Positions 11,862 to 24,823 are shown, counted from the first letter of the stretch. The stretch: DNA of 64,000 nucleotides from Dugong dugon (GCA_030035585.1 CM057462.1:145354734-145418733); one strand, 5' to 3'. Notes: generated from the letters alone by a model not told the origin. A program made the numbers and translations.

Positions 11862-11930
11862 TGCCCTGATGTGCCCACTTTGAAGCAAATCTATCTACAG
11901 ATAGGCTTCCTTTAAAGCAGATTCCAAGTA
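11862..11930 (+). repeat. unnamed direct repeat, copy 1
   Basis: Starts tgccctgatgtgcccacttt and ends agcagattccaagta. It shares most positions with 12837-12905. Confidence 0.55.
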
Positions 11931-12836
11931 TGAACTGTAACGCCATAGGCAAATATGCATATATTCTGCTATCACAGACATTGACAAACGGTTTTCCTAA
12001 CTGTTGTAATAAATAGCAGGTCCCAAAAATAAGGGTGAAAGTTTCAGTTGCCCCATGTTCTCACAATAATTGTATTGGTCTTTTAATTCTGTTTGCATGG
12101 TTGGCTTAGTAAAGTTTAGCTATTCTGGTGGGTGTCTGATGGCAATTGCTACTACCACCATTATGAACCACCTTGTTGTTAGTCTTCTGTAGGGGTTTCT
12201 GTAATGACATTCTAGTTATCATTCAGATTGTGCTGCTGTGCTTTTGCTTAGGCCAGCTAACTACCAACTAGGAAACTGACTTCTGTGGCAAGACATGAGC
12301 AGATTATCCTTTAAAATATCAGCATGCATGATAATTATAATGAAAAAAGAGAAGATGCCTATTTAACAGGTTAGACTCTTACTTTTCACCCCCACCATTT
12401 CTCCAGAGGTGCTTATGAGCTCTGTGGTTCACCCATACTTCCAACTCCTACACAGATTGTAAGCACAGCTGTTATGCAGACACTACCTGCAATTTTAGCT
12501 CATCTTAACATCAGCTTATCAGAATTCCAGTGGTAAATGAAATAAAAATTTTTGCTGCTACATCTTTTGAACATTTTTTCCTCTTGCTATAATTGATTTC
12601 AAATAGAAAAATTCCAAAAATAATAAACTCTAAAAGAATGCAAATTCTAATTCCCAGTTCACTGATATTAGTAATACTATAATATGTATACACACTCATG
12701 CTATTCCTTATAAGAAATATATTTCATTTTCCATGTTTTAAAAATAATCTTTCTCCTGGATTGTTCTTTTTTACCTTATGATCAGGGAGGGCAAATCTAA
12801 CATAAATCATGAGACAAAATTGTAGAATTGTAGACT

Positions 12837-12905
12837 TGCCCTGATGTGACCATTCTGGAGCTAGTCTATGTACAGGCATGCCTCCTTTTAAGCAGATTCC
12901 AAGTA
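12837..12905 (+). repeat. unnamed direct repeat, copy 2
   Basis: Starts tgccctgatgtgaccattct and ends agcagattccaagta; diverged partner of 11862-11930. Confidence 0.55.
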
Positions 12906-13581
12906 TTATTAAATGCTACAAGTTAAAACAAACAAATTACTCTTGGATTCCTCTATCAAAGCTGTTTTGGATTTTTAAAAATAATTCCATTTACAAAATA
13001 CTAATTTACACATTTTTCAGGTACGTAGCTAGGGCAAAAAAAAAAAACAAAAAACGTTTGCCATGTACATATAGAAACGTATTTCCATAAAGCATTTCAA
13101 GTCACAAAACAGTATAGAAATAGTAAATATCAGTGTATGTATTACTCACTTTTTTCTCAATCTTAACAATTTGTCATATTTGATTCAGAATGTCTATTCA
13201 TTAAAGAAAACAGCACAGATGTTTAATACTGCCATTTACATTTCTCCAATTTCATTTGGTTGAGCTCCCCACTTGGAGAGAAAACTTCTAGCCTGAATTG
13301 GTTATTCCTCACTCATGGAGAGATTTTCTGTTTGTTCATATTCTTTTTTCTTTTGTTAATCCTAGATGCAACTTCAAAGTTATCTATTTCTTTTCAATTG
13401 CTTCAGATAATAATAAATTAAGGTTAGAAAAAGACAAAGTTGAAAGCTGAAATCACCTCTAACCATACCTGAGCACTGGTAATTCACATGAATGGAAGCA
13501 TATCACGGAAAGGACGAAGAGACAGAAGACCAGAGTCTTGACCCAGCTGTGCCACAAAGCAACTAATAGTATGACAAGGCA

Positions 13582-13612
13582 GGAAAAAAAAAAAAAAAAA
13601 GAAAGAAAGAAA
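13582..13612. repeat. poly(A)/(GAAA)n
   Basis: An A run followed by three to four GAAA units. Confidence 0.85.
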
Positions 13613-13914
13613 GACAGCCTGCTCTTGAAATCAGCCTTCCTAAGTGTTTTGCTTGGCTACAGTATTTTAAGAGTTAAAATGTAAATGCCTTTAGATGGAA
13701 TCTTGCTTTCAGTTTACCACAGACCCCATGACATCTTTGTCTTACACCAAGTGAAGCCCTTTTATTCAGTTAAGTTTAACCAAATTATTTCAACTATCTA
13801 AGCCTGAATGAGTGGTTTGAACCTGAATGAGTTGAACTTGATGACTTCTTTGGTCACGATTTTTAAAAACTATGTAAAGAGGGTCCACCAAGTCTTAAAG
13901 TTGGATAGAGATTC

Positions 13915-14339
13915 CTCCAACTTATTTTTTATTTTTTAAAACTGTATTAACTATTATAGTTTATTTGCCATACCACATAAATTTTAGAATAAGATTGTCT
14001 AGATTAACAAAAAAATTTACTGAGATTTTGATAGGACTCACAATAAAACTGATTATAGATCAAATGAATCATAGGTCAGTTTGGAAAGAATTGATATCTT
14101 TATTATTTTGAGCCTTCTAACACATCGACACATTATGTCTATTAAGGCTTTTTTTTATTTCTTTCAATGTCTTTTTGGAGTGTTTAGCATAAGGATTCTT
14201 CTGCACATTTTGTTAAGCTTATATCTAAGTGTTCAGTTTTGGGGGTGATGGTAAATGTTGTAGTGCTTTTAATTTTAGTTATCACATGTTCATTGCCAGT
14301 ATATAGCAATACAATTTATTTTGTTTATTTTTGATATTG
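13915..14339 (-). mobile_element. old L1 ORF2 fragment, left part
   Basis: The reverse complement shows diverged L1 ORF2/RT-flanking sequence; plus-strand phrases include ttgatatctttattattttg and tttctttcaatgtctttttg. It is interrupted at 14340 by a solo LTR and continues at 14985. Confidence 0.55.
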
Positions 14340-14344
14340 TGTAC

Positions 14345-14979
14345 TGTCTTAGGCTGGGTTCTCCAAAGAAGTAAAACCAGTAAAGCGTATAAATATATAC
14401 AGAGAGAGATTTCTATCAAGGAAATAGCTCACACAATTGCAGAGGCTAAAACATCCCAAGTCCACAGATCAGGGCAGAGGCCTCTCCCAGTTCATGTAGC
14501 TCTAGAAGCTGGTTGGCAGGTTGGAGAGAGGCTCCTGCTCACAGGTTGTGAAGGTCAATGAATTCCAAGATCAGCAGACAAGACTGCAAGGTTCTTCCTG
14601 ATTCACATAGCTGCAGGGGCTGGCAAAACCAAGTTCAGCAGGTCAGGGAACCACACTCTTGCTCGCAGGCTGAGAAGGCCGACAAATTCCAAGATCAACA
14701 GGTAAGCTGCTAGCTCAAGTCCCATGAACCGGAGATGAGACAACAAGAGGCAGCTGCTGAGTCTGGAACAAGCCAAAAACCTTGGCAAGGTGAGCAGGCA
14801 GAAAGTAACCAGCGGAAGGCAGAGAGATGAAACTGAGAGGGCGGTGAGCTGCCAGAGGCCCTGCCTCTGCCAGTACCACTCAGCAGATTCCATCATGGGG
14901 GTAATCACAACATTATACCACTGCTAAAACACTGTGAATAATGGTCTAGACAAGCTGACATACAATCTTAACCATCACA
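14345..14979 (-). repeat. solo LTR (ERVL/MaLR-type) with 5-bp target duplication
   Basis: On the minus strand the element starts tgtgatggttaagattgtat and ends with cagcctaagaca, giving TG...CA ends. The bases tgtac occur directly outside both ends (14340-14344 and 14980-14984), the 5-bp duplication expected of ERVL-class integration. Length is 635 bp. No internal retroviral genes remain, so this is a solo LTR. Its open frames (for example 14603-14908) are chance frames. The exact family is unassigned. Confidence 0.7.
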
Positions 14980-14984
14980 TGTAC

Positions 14985-15350
14985 CGTAAACTTGCTGAAC
15001 TCATGTGTACTAGGGTTCTTTTTGTTTTGTTTTTTTCTAGATTCCTTGGTATTCCATAGAGACAATCTTGACATCTGCAAATAAGGAAGGTTTAACTTCT
15101 TCCTGTCTAATCTGTATGCTATTTATTTCCTTTTCTCTTCATTCTTTTTTCTTGCCTTATTGCACTGGCTAGGACTTCTAGCATTTTATTAAGTAGAAGG
15201 GGTGAGAAAAACATCCTTGCCTTTTTCTCCATCTTAAGGGGAAAATATTTAGTCTTTTACCATTAAGCATGCTATTAGTTGTAGGTTTTTGTAAATTCAC
15301 TTTACTAAGTTGAGGAAGTTCCCTTCTATTCCTAGTTTGCTAAAGGAAAG
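14985..15350 (-). mobile_element. old L1 ORF2 fragment, right part
   Basis: Plus-strand phrases ttcttgccttattgcactgg, ctaggacttctagcatttta and aacatccttgcctttttctc match reverse-complemented L1 RT sequence (compare 9160-9240). Strongly diverged, without an open frame. Confidence 0.65.
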
Positions 15351-16080
15351 AGGATTTAGATATAAAATTATTGTCAGACTGTACAGAGTCTTAACAGCTA
15401 AGTTATAGAATTTGAACATAAAAAGAAAACTAAAGCTAAATACTGTTAAATAAGAAACTATAGATAGAGCATATTGGAGTGTGAAATGACTAGAAGTCAG
15501 AAGATCAATTTGGCAACCTGTTATATTGGTCCAGTTATGAGCCTTAAAGTTTCTGAACTAGATTAATGTCCATGGAAATAAAACAAAAGATGTGAGAGAG
15601 AGTAAAGGAAAAACAACCAGACTATGATTAGCAAGTTAGAGGCTCGTATAAATCTGACTGATATTTCAAGACTGGATCACAGATACCATTAATAGAAGCA
15701 GTGAAGTTATAAAAATTAGAGGAAATGATGATCACATTATGCAGATTAAAAGGAAATTTGGATGGAAAGCTTGAGTTATTAATGGAAATATGGGTTTGTA
15801 ATTATTTGTGATTTAAGGGTTCTTTTTTAGTGGGTAACTCTAACAAGATTTGCTGATATTAGTTTTATCCTCTACATTCATACATATCATTAAATAATTG
15901 GATTGTAATTATTTTATGTATTTCAGGAATATATTAGGTTGAACTGCATGGCTGAGCTATACGAAATTGCCAACATCTATTTTCTAACCTACAAGAAAAA
16001 TGTATTTTTCTGTGCTTCAGCCTAATTTTTACAGGCTCATAATTCCTTATACAGAAACGTTAGGGTCAAATACATTTTAG
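15351..16080. other. unassigned DNA, possible old repeat
   Basis: Region 15470-15800 has repeat-like wording (ctgatatttcaagactggat, ggaaatttggatggaaagct) but I cannot name it. Nothing gene-like. Confidence 0.35.
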
Positions 16081-16155
16081 AATTTATATATATATAAATT
16101 TATATACATATGTATATATTTACATACACATACACAAACACACACACACACACAT
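16081..16155. repeat. (TA)n/(CA)n microsatellite
   Basis: Alternating tatata, catatgta and an ACACAC run ending at about 16153, directly before the RTE tail. Confidence 0.85.
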
Positions 16156-16156
16156 C

Positions 16157-16455
16157 TGTCTAGGAAGAAGTACAGCCAGAATGCTCCTTAGAAGTGAGGA
16201 TGGCAAGACTTCTTCTCACTTACTTTGGATATGTTACCAGAAGGGACCAACCCCAGAGAAGGACATCATGGTTGTTAAAGCAGAGGGTCAGCATAAAAGA
16301 AGAAGTCCCTCAATGAGATGGATTGGCACAGTGGCTGCAACAATGGGCTCAAACAGCAATGATTGTGAGGATGGTACAGGACCGCAGCATTTTGTTATGT
16401 TGTACACAGGGACAGTATGAGTTGGAATTAACTCAAAGGCATCTAACAACAAACA
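16157..16455 (+). mobile_element. RTE LINE 3' end
   Basis: 5'-truncated RTE copy with aggaagaagtacagccagaa at the start, a decayed ORF C-terminus, and the tail gtatgagttggaattaactc plus catctaacaacaaac. The open frame at 16181-16420 is the C-terminal remnant with the RSPSMRWIGTVAA phrase that RTE ORFs carry as GRPxTRWID. The tail resembles AfroSINE tails. Confidence 0.75.
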
Positions 16456-17817
16456 ACCACATACTGATATATGCTTTATTATTAAAGCAATAATTTATAT
16501 ATATTGAATATTAACTACCACCCACAGCAATCTGGGGCAGCACCCCATGATCAAATACATTTTTTAAACAAACGCTTAATAATATTTACATTGAGCATAA
16601 TAAATAAATACTATAAAGATCCTCACTACAATTCAGAGCAGGTTTTCCTACCAAATGAGTTATTTAAAAATAAGGCTGAGGAGGTTTTTGGACTTCACAA
16701 CTACAGACAAAGGACTGTGGACCTGTATAGGCTATGTCAAGTGATATAAATATTTATTTTGAGATGCATGCATTTTGCTACATATTTCAATATTTAAATA
16801 ATTTATATTTTATTTTTTATAACGGGCTAAGATTTTAATGGATGTCATAAAACTAGATTGTCTTCTTTCTCTGTGATGGGATAACCAAATGTTATTGCTT
16901 GGTTAAACAATTCAAAATCATGACCTACCATATCTTTGGGGAGGGACCTATTGTAAAATTGAGCAATGCAACTATGCACACTTGTAATTCAAAGGCACTG
17001 AGGCAAAAACTGTCAAAACATTACTAAAATTGACAAGGATATATGGTTCATTAGCCTAGGAACTGATGCGTTATACACCAGTTGGTAATCAGGCTAATAA
17101 TTTAAATAAAGTTTCAAGTTTATGAAAACCTGTAATAGCTGTTATAATTAAAATTCAAATCATGCCTGGAATAAAGGTACATTCAATTGTGGGCATTTAC
17201 CACAAGGCCTAACCTAGCACCTATTACAGCAAAATCATCAATAATAAAATTTAAAATAACAGTGCTTTGATTTAAATTTTCTTACTATTTCCTCAGTATT
17301 GACTTTTAAGACTGAACAGTGTAAGTAAGCCAATACTTTGTTCATTAACACAGAATTAACTTATAAAAGATTCAACATTCAGAAATATTTTTTTTTTTTT
17401 TTTTACCTGAGCTTGGAAATATATTGTACTTCCTGGAGTTATTTTTCTTGACTTGTGAAATCTATTCATGCATGCAAAATACTTTTAGTATTTACACTTG
17501 ACGTTGTTATTCTAACAGGAGGGTTATTTTAGAGCTCCTTACTCAGTAAAGATTCTGTATAAGCATCACTTATAGTCTTTTTCTTCATTTAAACATTATA
17601 TTTATGCAGTGTGCAGTAAGGGATGTACATGTGTGAATAATATGTTGTAACTTACTGGTGGAGAAAACTATACCTGGAAGTGGGTGCTAGAATAACATAA
17701 ACCTAAAATGTGTGCAATTGTCTTAGAGGTTGGGCATCTGGAGGTAAGGAAACAGATATAGAGGAAGGGAAAAGTGATAAGACTTGTGGAAAACATTTGG
17801 TAAAACTATTGCCTATG
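16456..17817. other. unassigned AT-rich DNA
   Basis: No gene, promoter-like cluster or named repeat recognised. A short poly(T) lies at about 17391-17404. Confidence 0.4.
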
Positions 17818-18025
17818 TGCCCTTAGATGGCACAAACAATGAAGTATTTATCTTCTGAACTGAAGTTGGCAGTTAGAAACCAACCACAGGTACCTCGAAA
17901 GAAAGGTCTAGCAATCTGCTTCCAAAAAGTCAGAGCCTTGAAAACCCTATGGAACAGTTCTACTCTGCACACATGAGGTCACCATGAGTTGGAATCAACC
18001 AGATGGCAACTTACTTTTTTTTGGT
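17818..18025 (+). repeat. AfroSINE, plus
   Basis: Diverged head (cccttagatggcacaaacaa), then caatctgcttccaaaaagtc, ctatggaacagttctactct, and the tail caccatgagttggaatcaac followed by a T-rich run. Confidence 0.75.
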
Positions 18026-18257
18026 ATATTAATACAGAAGGTAGAATTTGTTCCCATCAAGCCTATTACTCTAGGAAAACGTATTAGCAAAAGTTATGGT
18101 ATGTGATCATTGCTTTTAGTAAAGTTCTACAAGGGGAAATTGAAGGGAGACAAGAATTACATAATTAGTAGACAAAGAAAAAGCGGAAACATCCCACTTA
18201 AAAGCTTTCCTTGCTTGTAGCCCTTTTTTTTAAATGTTGCCACAAATTGTCACCATT

Positions 18258-18270
18258 AAATTGAAAGAGA
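18258..18270 (+). repeat. L1 target-site duplication, 5' copy
   Basis: aaattgaaagaga immediately before the L1 5' end; identical to 25837-25849. Confidence 0.85.
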
Positions 18271-19616
18271 GCTTGACGGAGCCAAGATGGCAGTGTAGTT
18301 AGATGCTTCCTATATCCCTCTTACAACAAAGACCTGGAAAAACAAGTGATTTGATTATATATGAATATCTAGGAGCCCTGAACAAGGCAAAGTTGAGGAA
18401 TCAGACTGAGTGGCATGGGTAGAAGAAGACAGTTCAGAAGAAGCCAGCAGCACCAGAGCGGTGGAGGCAGGCCGGCAGCTCCTCGGCTGCATCGCCAGCT
18501 CCTCAGGTGAGCCAGGTCTGCAGTGAAGCAGGCAAACAGCTGTGCGCGTACTCGGAAAGCAGTTTCCACGTCAAGAGAGATTTGGCAACAGAGATTCTTC
18601 TTGGACACTCTGAACCAGTGAAAAGCAACTTCCAAGTAGCTAAAGATAAGTACATGTGTGAAGCCTTTCACAGGGATTTAAAAAAAAAAAAGCCCAATAG
18701 GGAAAAACCTCTCTCCCTTTTACCTCCTCGCTCCCCGCTCTGCACCAGGAGTCCACTGGGCTGGAAGTAGATCCCAAAAAGCGCCCTGACCCATTCTCTG
18801 AGCCTTGCAGAGGGAACAAATAAGCTACTGACTCCCCTAAGCCAGGAACACAGGGTCGGCACAGCTCCTTTGCTACGTACAGGCATAAGGGGTCCACAGA
18901 CTCTGAGTGCCTTATACCCCCATATGGACTTGTGGGGACCCATCTCAACAGCTTTGGCCCTCACTACCACAGTACAACAGGGCAAACATCTGAAGTTTAA
19001 CGCCAACTGTTTCAGCTGTGAAGTGGCAGATTTATGACCCTCAAAACAGCCCTGCCCCTTAAGTAGGCACTTTTATTGATCCGCGACAGGGGCTTGAGGA
19101 CTGCTGGCAGCACCTAAACCTCCTAGTCACCTGCCACAGGAGTCCAAGAAAAAGTTGTGCCCTCGAGTCTTTACAGCCAACAGAGTGAGGAGCTCATAGT
19201 CCAGCTGCAAAACTCACCTACCTACTCACCCTAGAGAATAGGGATACGCTTTTCTTTCAGAGTCTCAGGGGCAGCCATCAGCCCCCTGCCTGGTTCAGTG
19301 CATGATCTTCTACCACAGCCAGAGCCGGGTGCCTGCACCAATCACCCATGCCTCTCTAGGACTGTAGGTGAGAGCCTGAGCCACACAGTTGGTGACTGAC
19401 TGCCTGGTCACCTGAGTTAAACCCATATAGGAAAATTTAAGAGACTTCTGTGGGCACATACTTAGTTACAGAACTATCTACCTGGTGACAGGATGTTAGA
19501 GCTTCAAAACAAAAGCAGAAGCTAGGACACACTAAACAAATATAAAATAAAATTATAATAACTTATTGATAGCTTGGAGACAACAGTCAATATCAAATCA
19601 CATAAAGAGGCAGTCC
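18271..19616 (+). promoter_or_regulatory. L1 5' UTR (internal promoter region)
   Basis: About 1.35 kb, GC-richer than its surroundings, starting gcttgacggagccaagatgg. It would act as an internal RNA polymerase II promoter in an active copy. The open frames on both strands between 18369 and 19006 have no domain signature and are not called. Confidence 0.65.
18283..18291 (+). promoter_or_regulatory. YY1-type site at L1 5' end
   Basis: caagatggc lies 13 bases into the element. In human L1 a YY1 site at the same place positions transcription start; a similar role here is inferred. Confidence 0.6.
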
Positions 19617-20541
19617 ATGATGGCTTCAGCAAGCTCCCAAAACAAAGAATCAATAAATTCTATGGACGAAGAGAATTTCTTGGAATTACCAGAGGCAGAA
19701 TACAAAAGATTAATATACAGAACTCTCCTAGAAATTAGAAAGGAAATTCTACAAAATGAAGAAACTGCCAGAGTACACACAGACAAAGCAGTAGCGGAAC
19801 TTAAAAAAGTTATTCAAGAACATAATGACAAATTTAATAGGCTGCAAGATTCCATAGAGAGACAGCAATCAGAAATCCAGAAGATTAACAATAAAGTTTC
19901 AGAATAAGACAACTCAGTAGAAAGTCATAGGAGCAGAATTGAGGCAGTAGAAGTTAGAATTAGTGACATTGAAGATAAAGCTGTTGACGCCAACTTATTT
20001 GAGGAAAAATCAGATGAAAGAAAAAGAATGAAGAAACTCTAAGAGTCATGTAGGACTCGATCAAGAGAAATAACCTACGAGTGATTGGAGTACCAGAACA
20101 GGGAGGGATAACAGAAAATACAGAGAAAACTGTTGAAGATTTGTTAACAGAAAACTTCCCTGATATCATGAAAGATGAGAAGATATCTATCCAAGATGCT
20201 CATCGAACCCCACAATAGGTAGATCGCAAAAGAAAGTCACCAAGACATATTATAATCAAACTTACCAAAACCAAAGATAAAGAGAGAATTTTAAGAGTGG
20301 CAAGGGATAAAAGAAAAGTCATCCACAAAGGAGAGTCAATTAGAATAAGCTCGGACTACTCAGCAGAAACCATGTAGGCAAGAAGGCAAAGGGATGACAC
20401 ATATAAAACCTTGAAGGAAAATAACTGCCAGACAAGAATTATATGTCCAGCAAAACTATCTCTCAAATATGATGGCGAGATTAGGGCATTTCCAGATAAA
20501 CAGAAGTTCAGGGAATTTACAAAAACCAAACCAAAACTATA
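19617..20541 (+). pseudogene. L1 ORF1 (RNA-binding protein), broken
   Basis: ORF1 proteins form coiled-coil trimers that coat L1 RNA. I favour a start at the MMASASSQNKE methionines (19617/19620), because the minus copy at 51997 starts with the similar MRASASNQRKE. A longer in-frame start at 19566 exists but is not shared. The first part is open to 19907 and rich in charged heptad-like sequence (EIRKEILQNEE, IQEHNDKFNRLQDSIERQQ), consistent with the coiled coil. A stop follows. The remainder continues in other frames through the RNA-recognition region (cctacgagtgattggagtac encodes the conserved LRVIGVPE-like block) to the end near 20541. Confidence 0.8.
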
Positions 20542-21025
20542 AGAAATACTAAAGGGAGTCCTACAGTTAGGTAATCAATAACACCAAATAACAACACAAG
20601 ACTAGAACACAGGACAGAGCAACCAGATATTGAGTCAAACAGGGAAATCAAAAATACATCAAAGCTACAACATTGAAAATAGGGAAACAGATATCAATAT
20701 GTAAAAAAGGACAACATCAAAACAAAAAAGAGGGACTTAAAAAATGCAGACATTGATTTTTCACATGGAGGGGAAGTTAAGGTGATATAAAGTAATAAAA
20801 GACAGGTATCAACTTAGAAAAATAGGGGTAAATATTAAGGTGACCACAAAGGAATCTAACAATCCTACAAATCAAAATAAAGAAGTAGAAAACATAAAGA
20901 CTCAGCAAACACAAAATCTACAACAATGAAAAAGATGGAAAAAAATATATAAAGAAAAATGACTCGGCACAGAAAATTAAGGAGAACAAAGAAGCTGTGA
21001 ACAACACACAAAAAGAGATATCAGG
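20542..21025 (+). other. L1 inter-ORF spacer
   Basis: A-rich spacer of about 480 bp. Its reverse complement is matched by 11228-11455 and by about 50800-51000 in the minus-strand L1 copies. Confidence 0.65.
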
Positions 21026-24000
21026 ATGACAGTACTAAACTCATACCTATCAATAATTACACTGAATGTAAACGGGCGTAATGCACCAATAAGGAGACAG
21101 AGTGGAAGACTGGATAAAAAAGCATGATCCATCTATATGCTGCCTACAAGAGATGCACCTTAGACTTAAAGACACAAACAGGCTAAAACCAAAAGGATGG
21201 AAAAAAATATATCAAGCAAACAATACTCAAAAAACAGGAGTGGCAATATTAATCTCTGACAAAACAGCCTTTAAAGTAAAATCCACCACAAAGGATAAGG
21301 AAGGGCACTACATAATGATTAAAGGGTCAGTACACCAGGAGGACATAACTAAAATAAATATTTATGCACCCAACAACCGGGCTCCAAAATACATAAAACA
21401 AACTCTAACAGCTCTGAAGAGAGAGATAGACAGCTCCATAATAGTAGTAGGAGACTTCAACATGTCACTTTCGCTGAAGGACAGAACATCCAAAAAGAAG
21501 CTTAACAAAGACACGGAAGAGCTAAATGCTACAATTAACCAACGTGATCTCATAGACATATACCGAACACTACATCTAACAGCAGTGAAGTATACTGTAT
21601 TTTCCAATGCACATGGAACATTCTCCAGAACAGACCACATATTAGGCCATAAAGCAAGCCTTAACAAAATCCAAAACATTGAAATATTACAAAGCATCTT
21701 TTCTGACCATAAAGCCATAAAAGTGGAAATCAACAACACAAAAAGGAAAAGAAATCAAACACATGGAAACTGAACAACACCTTGCTCAAAAACTACTGGT
21801 TTATAGAAGAAATTAAGGATGGAATAAAGAAATTCATAAAATCAAACAAGAATGAAAACACATCCTACCAGAACCTCTGGGACACACCAAAAGCAGTGCT
21901 CAGAGGTCACTTTATAGCAATAAACGCACACATACAAAAAGAAGAAAGGGTGATAATCAAAGCATTAACCCTACAACTGGAACAAGTAGAAAGAGAGAAG
22001 CAACAGAAGCCCACAGGTGCCAGAAGGAAGTAAATAATAAGAATAAGAGTAGAATTAAATGAAATAGAGAATAGAAAAACAATTGAAAGAGTTAACAATT
22101 CCCAAAAGATGGTTCTTCGCAAAGATCAACAAAATCGATAAACCATTGGCCAAACTGACAAAAGAAAAACAGGAGACAAAGTAGATAACTTGTATAAGAA
22201 ATGAGATGGGTGATATCACAACAGACCCAACTGAAATCGAAAGAATAATAACAGATTACTATGAAAAATTGTACTCTGACAAATTTGAAAACCTAGAGGA
22301 AATGGAAAAATTTCTAGAAACTCACTACCTACCTAAATTAACACAAACAGAGGTAGAACAACTAAATAAACCCATAACAAAAGAAGAGATTGAAAAGGTT
22401 ATTAAAAAACTCCCAACAAATAAAAGCCCTGGCCTGGATGGCTTCCCTGGAGAATTCTACCAAACTTTCAGAGAAGAGATAACAGCACTTCTACTAAAGT
22501 ATTTCAGAGCATAGAAACGGATGGAATACTCCCAAACTCATTCTATGAAGCCAGCATAACCCTGATACCAAAGCCAGGTAAAGACACCACAAAAAAAGAA
22601 AATTACAGACTGATATCCCTCATGAACACTGACACAAAAAACGTCAACAAAATTTTAGCCAATAGAATTCAGCAATGTATCAAAAAAATAATTCACCATA
22701 ACCAAGTGGGATTTATACCAGGTATGCAGGGATGGTTCAACATTAGAAAAACAATCAATGTAATACATCACATAAATAAAACAAAAGACAAGAACCACAT
22801 GATCTCATCCATCGATGCAGAAAAGGCATTTGATAAAGTTCAACACCCATTCATGATAAAAACTCTCAATAAAATAGGAACAGAAGGGAAATTCCTCAAT
22901 ATAATTAAGGGCATTTATACAAAACCAACAGCCAACATCATCCTAAATGGAGAGACTTTGAAAGCATTACCCTTGAGAACAGGAACCAGACAAGGATGCC
23001 TTCTAGCACCACTATTATTCAACATTGTGCTGGAGGTGCTAGCCAGAGCGATTAGGCTAGAAAAAGAAATAAAGGGCATCCAGATAGGTAGGGAAGAAGT
23101 CAAAGTATCTCTGTTTGCAGATGATATGATCTTATACACAGAAAAACCCAAAGAATCCACAAGAAAACTACTGGAACTTGTATCAGGATACAAGATAAAG
23201 ATACAAAAATCAATTGGATTGCTTTACACCAACAAAGAGAACCTTGAAGAGGAAATCACCAAATCAATACCATTTACAATAGCCCCCAAGAAGATAAAAT
23301 ACTTAGGAATAAATCTAACCAGAGATATAAAAGATCTCTACATAAAAAACTACAAGACACAACTGCAAGAAACTAAAAGAGACCTGCGTAAGTTGAAAAA
23401 TATACCTTGCTCATGAATAGGTAGACTCAACATAGTGAAAATGTCAATCCTACCCAAAGCAATCTACAGATACAATGCAATCCCGATCCAAATTCCACCA
23501 AAATTTTTTATTGAGATGGAGAAACTAATCACCAACTTCATATGGAAAGGAAAGAGGCCCCAAATAAATAAAGCATTACTCAAGAAGAAGAACAAAGTGG
23601 GAGGCCTTACACTACCTGATTTTAGGACCTATTACACTGCCACGGTAGTCAACACAGCCTGGTACTGGTACAACAACAGATACATAGACAAATGGAACAG
23701 AGTTGAGAATCCAGAAATATGCTCATCCACCTATAAGCAGCTAATATTTGACAAAGGACCAAAGTCCATTAATTAGGGAAAAGACAGTCTCTTTAACAAA
23801 CGGTGCTGGCATAATTGGATATCTATATGCAAAAAACTGAAACAAGACCCATACCTCACACCATGTACAAAAACTAACTCAAAATGGATCAAAGACTTAA
23901 ATACAAAATCGAAAATGATAAAGATCATGGAAGAAAGAATAGGGACAACACTAGGAGCCCTAATACATGCCATAAACACAATACGAACCATAAGTAACAA

Positions 24001-24823
24001 TGCACAAGCACCAGAAGAGAGACTAGATAAATGGGAGCTCCTAAAAATCAAACATTTATTCTCATCAAAACACTTCACCGAAAGAGTAAAAAGACAACCT
24101 ACAGACTGGGAAAAAATTTTTCGCTTGAACAAATCTGATCAGCGTCTAATCTCTAAAATCTACAAGATACGGAAAAACCTCAACATCAAAAAGACAAATA
24201 ACCCAATTAAAAAATGGACAAAGGATATGAACAGACACTTCACCAAAGAAGATATTCAGGTGGCTAACAGACACATGAAGAAATGCTCACGATCATTAGC
24301 CATTAGAGAAATGCAGATCAAAACTACAATGAGATATCATCTCACCCCAGCAAGGCTAGCATTAATCCAAAAAGCACAAAATAATAAATGCTGAAGAGGT
24401 TGTGGAGAGACTGGAACACTTCTACACCGTTGGTGGGAATGTAAAATGGTACAACCACTTTGGAAATAGATTTGGCGCTTCCTTAAAAAGCTAGAAATAG
24501 AAGTACCATACGATCCAGCTATCCCGCTCCTTGGATTATATCCTAGAGAAATAAGAGCCGTCACATGAATAGATATATGTACACCCATGTTTATCGCAGC
24601 ACTGTTCACAATAGCACAAAGATGGAAGCAACCTAGGTGCCCATCAATGGACGAATGGATAAACAAATCATGGTATATCCACACAATGGAATATTACGCA
24701 ATGATAAATAACAACGATGCAGCTGTGAAACATCGTATAACATGGTGGAAGCTGGAACTTATTATGCTGAGTGAATTTAGTCAGTCACAGAAGGACAAAT
24801 ACTGTGTAAGACCACTATTATAA
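21026..24823 (+). pseudogene. L1 ORF2 (endonuclease / reverse transcriptase), broken
   Basis: About 1266 codons, near the usual length for L1 ORF2. It starts MTVLNSYLSIITLNVNG at 21026; a frame change near 21095 is followed by an open endonuclease block to 21773. That block carries CCLQEMHL (catalytic Glu), VVGDFNM, SRTDHILG and FSDHKAIK (Asp-His pair), so the APE-type catalytic residues are visible. RT finger sequence is at 22206-22514. The palm region at 22622-23416 has [36 protein letters not shown] and LFADDMILY (FADD at 23113-23124). The C-terminal region with cysteine/histidine residues runs through 23915-24394 and 24587-24823. At least four breaks prevent translation. In an active copy it would nick DNA and reverse-transcribe L1 RNA. 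Confidence 0.88.

Larger units (their letters stand above)
11716..13914. other. unassigned DNA with a diverged direct repeat
   Basis: No gene or named repeat. Two blocks of about 70 bp (11862-11930 and 12837-12905) resemble each other. A poly(A)/(GAAA)n tract lies at 13582-13612. Confidence 0.4.

Noticed and set aside
14603..14908. 101-codon minus-strand open frame with leucine-rich sequence
   Set aside because: Lies wholly within a solo LTR; the composition explains it.
18369..19006. Several overlapping open frames on both strands
   Set aside because: GC-rich L1 5' UTR; no shared frame with ORF1 and no motif.
21102..21773. 223-codon open frame that could be taken for a host nuclease gene
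   Set aside because: It is the endonuclease block of L1 ORF2, inside an element with target duplications.
22622..23416. 264-codon open frame with a reverse-transcriptase signature
   Set aside because: Part of the same L1 ORF2; not a retron, telomerase or host gene.
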